Part shown: in pieces, positions 5,391 through 6,438 of the stretch | Numbering within the stretch: position 1 is the first letter of the stretch | Layout: every line of letters begins with the position of its first letter | Assembly (NCBI GenBank): GCA_030824835.1 | Contig: JAPJRA010000228.1 | Coordinates: 1-6,438 of the forward strand | DNA length: 6,438 bases | Origin: Geminicoccaceae bacterium | GTDB lineage: Bacteria; Pseudomonadota; Alphaproteobacteria; Geminicoccales; Geminicoccaceae | Direction of reading: 5' to 3' | Notes under the pieces: generated by a model | Databases searched by the model: none | The model's input: only the letters and a program-made list of their open reading frames with translations | What the model was told of the DNA's origin: nothing | Translations under genes and position numbers: made by a program

Positions 5391-6325
5391 CAGGGCTGGC
5401 GCCCGCGCGCGATGACGGACCCGAGCGTCACGCGGCCGAGCAGCGCCCCGTCCGCAGCCGCCACGGGCAACGCCTCGGCGCCAGACCAGACCAGCTCGGC
5501 CAGCGCGTCGCGCAAGGACGCGTCGGCGGGCAGCGGTGTCCCGCTGGCCGCACCCGCCTCCACCGCCTCGCCCGCGGAGGTGAGCGACAGCAGCTTGAAG
5601 GCCCGGTCGGCGGTGCCGGTGAGGCGGGTCACGAACGCGTCGGCGGGATGGAGGACGAGCTCCGCCGGCGGTGCGTATTGCAGCAGCCGTCCCTGGCTCA
5701 GCACGGCGATCTTGTGGCCGAGGCGGAAAGCCTCCTCCATGTCGTGGGTGACCAGCACGATCGTGGTCCCGAAGCGGCGCTGGATCGCCAGCAGATCGTC
5801 CTGCGCCTTGCCGCGGATGACGGCGTCCAGCGCCCCGAACGGCTCGTCCATCAAGAGCACGCCCGGCTCCGCCGCCAGCGCCCGGGCGACGCCGACCCGC
5901 TGCTGCTGGCCGCCCGAGAGCTGGTGCGGGTACTTCGCCGCGAACTCGGCGGGATCGAGCTGAAAGACCGTCAGCAACTCGTGGACGCGGGCATCGATGC
6001 GCGCCTGCGCCCAGCCCAGCAGCCGCGGCACGGTGGCGATGTTTTGGGCCACGGAGCGGTGCGGGAACAGGCCGTGGCCCTGGATGGCGTAGCCGATGCG
6101 CCGGCGCAGGTCGTGCTCGGGCTCGGCCGCCGTGTCCCGGCCGTCGATCAGGACGCGACCGGCACTCGGCGTCACCAGCCGGTTGATCATCCGCAGCACG
6201 GTCGACTTCCCGGAGCCTGAGGTGCCGACCAGGACGGTGATGGCCCCGGTGTCGATGGTCATGGTGACGTCGTCGACCACCGTCCGGCCGTCATAGCGTT
6301 TGGTCAGCCCCTCGATCTCGATCAC
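5390..6325 (-). CDS. yehX: Osmoprotectant ABC transporter ATP-binding protein, YehX-like
   Basis: A 311-residue ATPase that powers the importer from the cytoplasmic face. Walker A GTSGSGKST is at 34-42, the Q-loop at Gln82 (YAIQGHGLFPHRSVAQNIATVP region), signature LSGGQ at 136-140, Walker B VLLMDEP at 156-162, D-loop ALD at 165-167 and switch His194 (THDMEEA). Residues from about 240 form a C-terminal extension with one CBS-like unit (LRDALAELVWSGAEALPV, then LLGRVTLGSVI), as in YehX/ProV-type ATPases, where it may sense ionic conditions. Length agrees with YehX (about 308). The start is a GTG (6325-6323) with a GGAGG site 8 bases upstream; it overlaps the upstream permease stop as GTGA. The stop overlaps the next permease start. 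Gene order permease-ATPase-permease matches yehYXW. Confidence 0.95.
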   Translation of the reverse strand: MIEIEGLTKRYDGRTVVDDVTMTIDTGAITVLVGTSGSGKSTVLRMINRLVTPSAGRVLIDGRDTAAEPEHDLRRRIGYAIQGHGLFPHRSVAQNIATVPRLLGWAQARIDARVHELLTVFQLDPAEFAAKYPHQLSGGQQQRVGVARALAAEPGVLLMDEPFGALDAVIRGKAQDDLLAIQRRFGTTIVLVTHDMEEAFRLGHKIAVLSQGRLLQYAPPAELVLHPADAFVTRLTGTADRAFKLLSLTSAGEAVEAGAASGTPLPADASLRDALAELVWSGAEALPVAAADGALLGRVTLGSVIARGRQP

Positions 6326-6438
6326 GCGGTGCCCCTCCGGGTCAGGTCCACCGCGGCGTCGAGCAGCACGGCGGCGGCGAACGCCAGGGCCACGGTCGGC
6401 GCCGCGCCCAGCAGCACGAGGTCCATGGCGGTCTGCCC
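6322..6438 (-). CDS. yehY: Osmoprotectant ABC transporter permease, C-terminal end (yehY-like, partial)
   Basis: The last 38 codons of a gene entering from the right edge, ending with TGA (6324-6322). The peptide GQTAMDLVLLGAAPTVALAF and the following hydrophobic stretch form a typical last transmembrane helix of OpuBD/ProW-type permeases, ending in the basic tail DLTRRGTA. The stop overlaps the ATPase GTG start by four bases (GTGA), indicating translational coupling. Its place directly before the yehX-like ATPase fits yehY in the order Z-Y-X-W; a periplasmic binding-protein gene may lie further upstream, outside the window. Identification rests on context and this short tail. Confidence 0.8.
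   Translation of the reverse strand, partial: GQTAMDLVLLGAAPTVALAFAAAVLLDAAVDLTRRGTA
6334..6338 (-). promoter_or_regulatory. Ribosome binding site of the yehX-like ATPase gene
   Basis: GGAGG on the - strand, inside the end of the upstream permease gene, 8 bases before the GTG at 6325. It supports the GTG as the start, since no ATG lies at a suitable position. Confidence 0.65.

Noticed and set aside
5623..5640. Loss of a second CBS unit in the ATPase as an unusual truncation
   Set aside because: The length matches YehX, which also has a short C-terminal part, so this appears normal for the family.

Overview
The window reads as chromosomal DNA from a high-GC alphaproteobacterium, probably Rhodospirillales/Azospirillales-like. 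The grounds are strong G/C bias at third codon positions, close packing, GTG/ATG starts with GGAGG-type ribosome sites, and the resemblance of the proteins. This placement is inference; no rRNA or taxonomic marker is present. No mobile element, CRISPR array, tRNA or rRNA gene was seen.

Left part, 1-1552. A Mur-ligase-type amide ligase on the + strand, whose N-terminus lies outside the window, ends 10 bases before a convergent small gene on the - strand. That gene (1373-1552, 59 codons) encodes a probable lipoprotein with a clear lipobox and a tail rich in Tyr, Gly, Trp and His. About 330 bases of non-coding, comparatively AT-rich DNA follow, separating it from the next gene and probably holding the promoters of both divergent genes.

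Middle, 1881-2621. An exported peptide-methionine (S)-sulfoxide reductase (msrA) has a signal peptide and only one cysteine. It repairs oxidised methionine, probably in the periplasm, and converges on the next gene with a 10-base gap.

Right part, 2632-6438, all on the - strand. In transcription order it holds the tail of a yehY-like permease gene, a yehX-like ATPase gene, a yehW-like permease gene, an HpcH/HpaI-type aldolase gene and a yajO-like aldo/keto reductase gene. The transporter genes overlap at their stop/start codons (GTGA and TGATG) and are plainly one translationally coupled unit for uptake of a betaine-like osmolyte. The aldolase and reductase genes follow after gaps of 90 and 113 bases. 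Each gap contains an inverted repeat, so the two enzyme genes may be read through from the transporter or expressed separately. A pathway joining the aldolase, the reductase and the transported compound is possible but unproven.

Most of the window is ordinary. The items most worth a second look are the small lipoprotein gene, the single-cysteine exported MsrA, and the structured gaps in the transporter-aldolase-reductase cluster, especially a perfect 12-base inverted repeat just upstream of the reductase ribosome site and a 9-base direct repeat that supplies that site. I did not find convincing evidence of an entirely new system.
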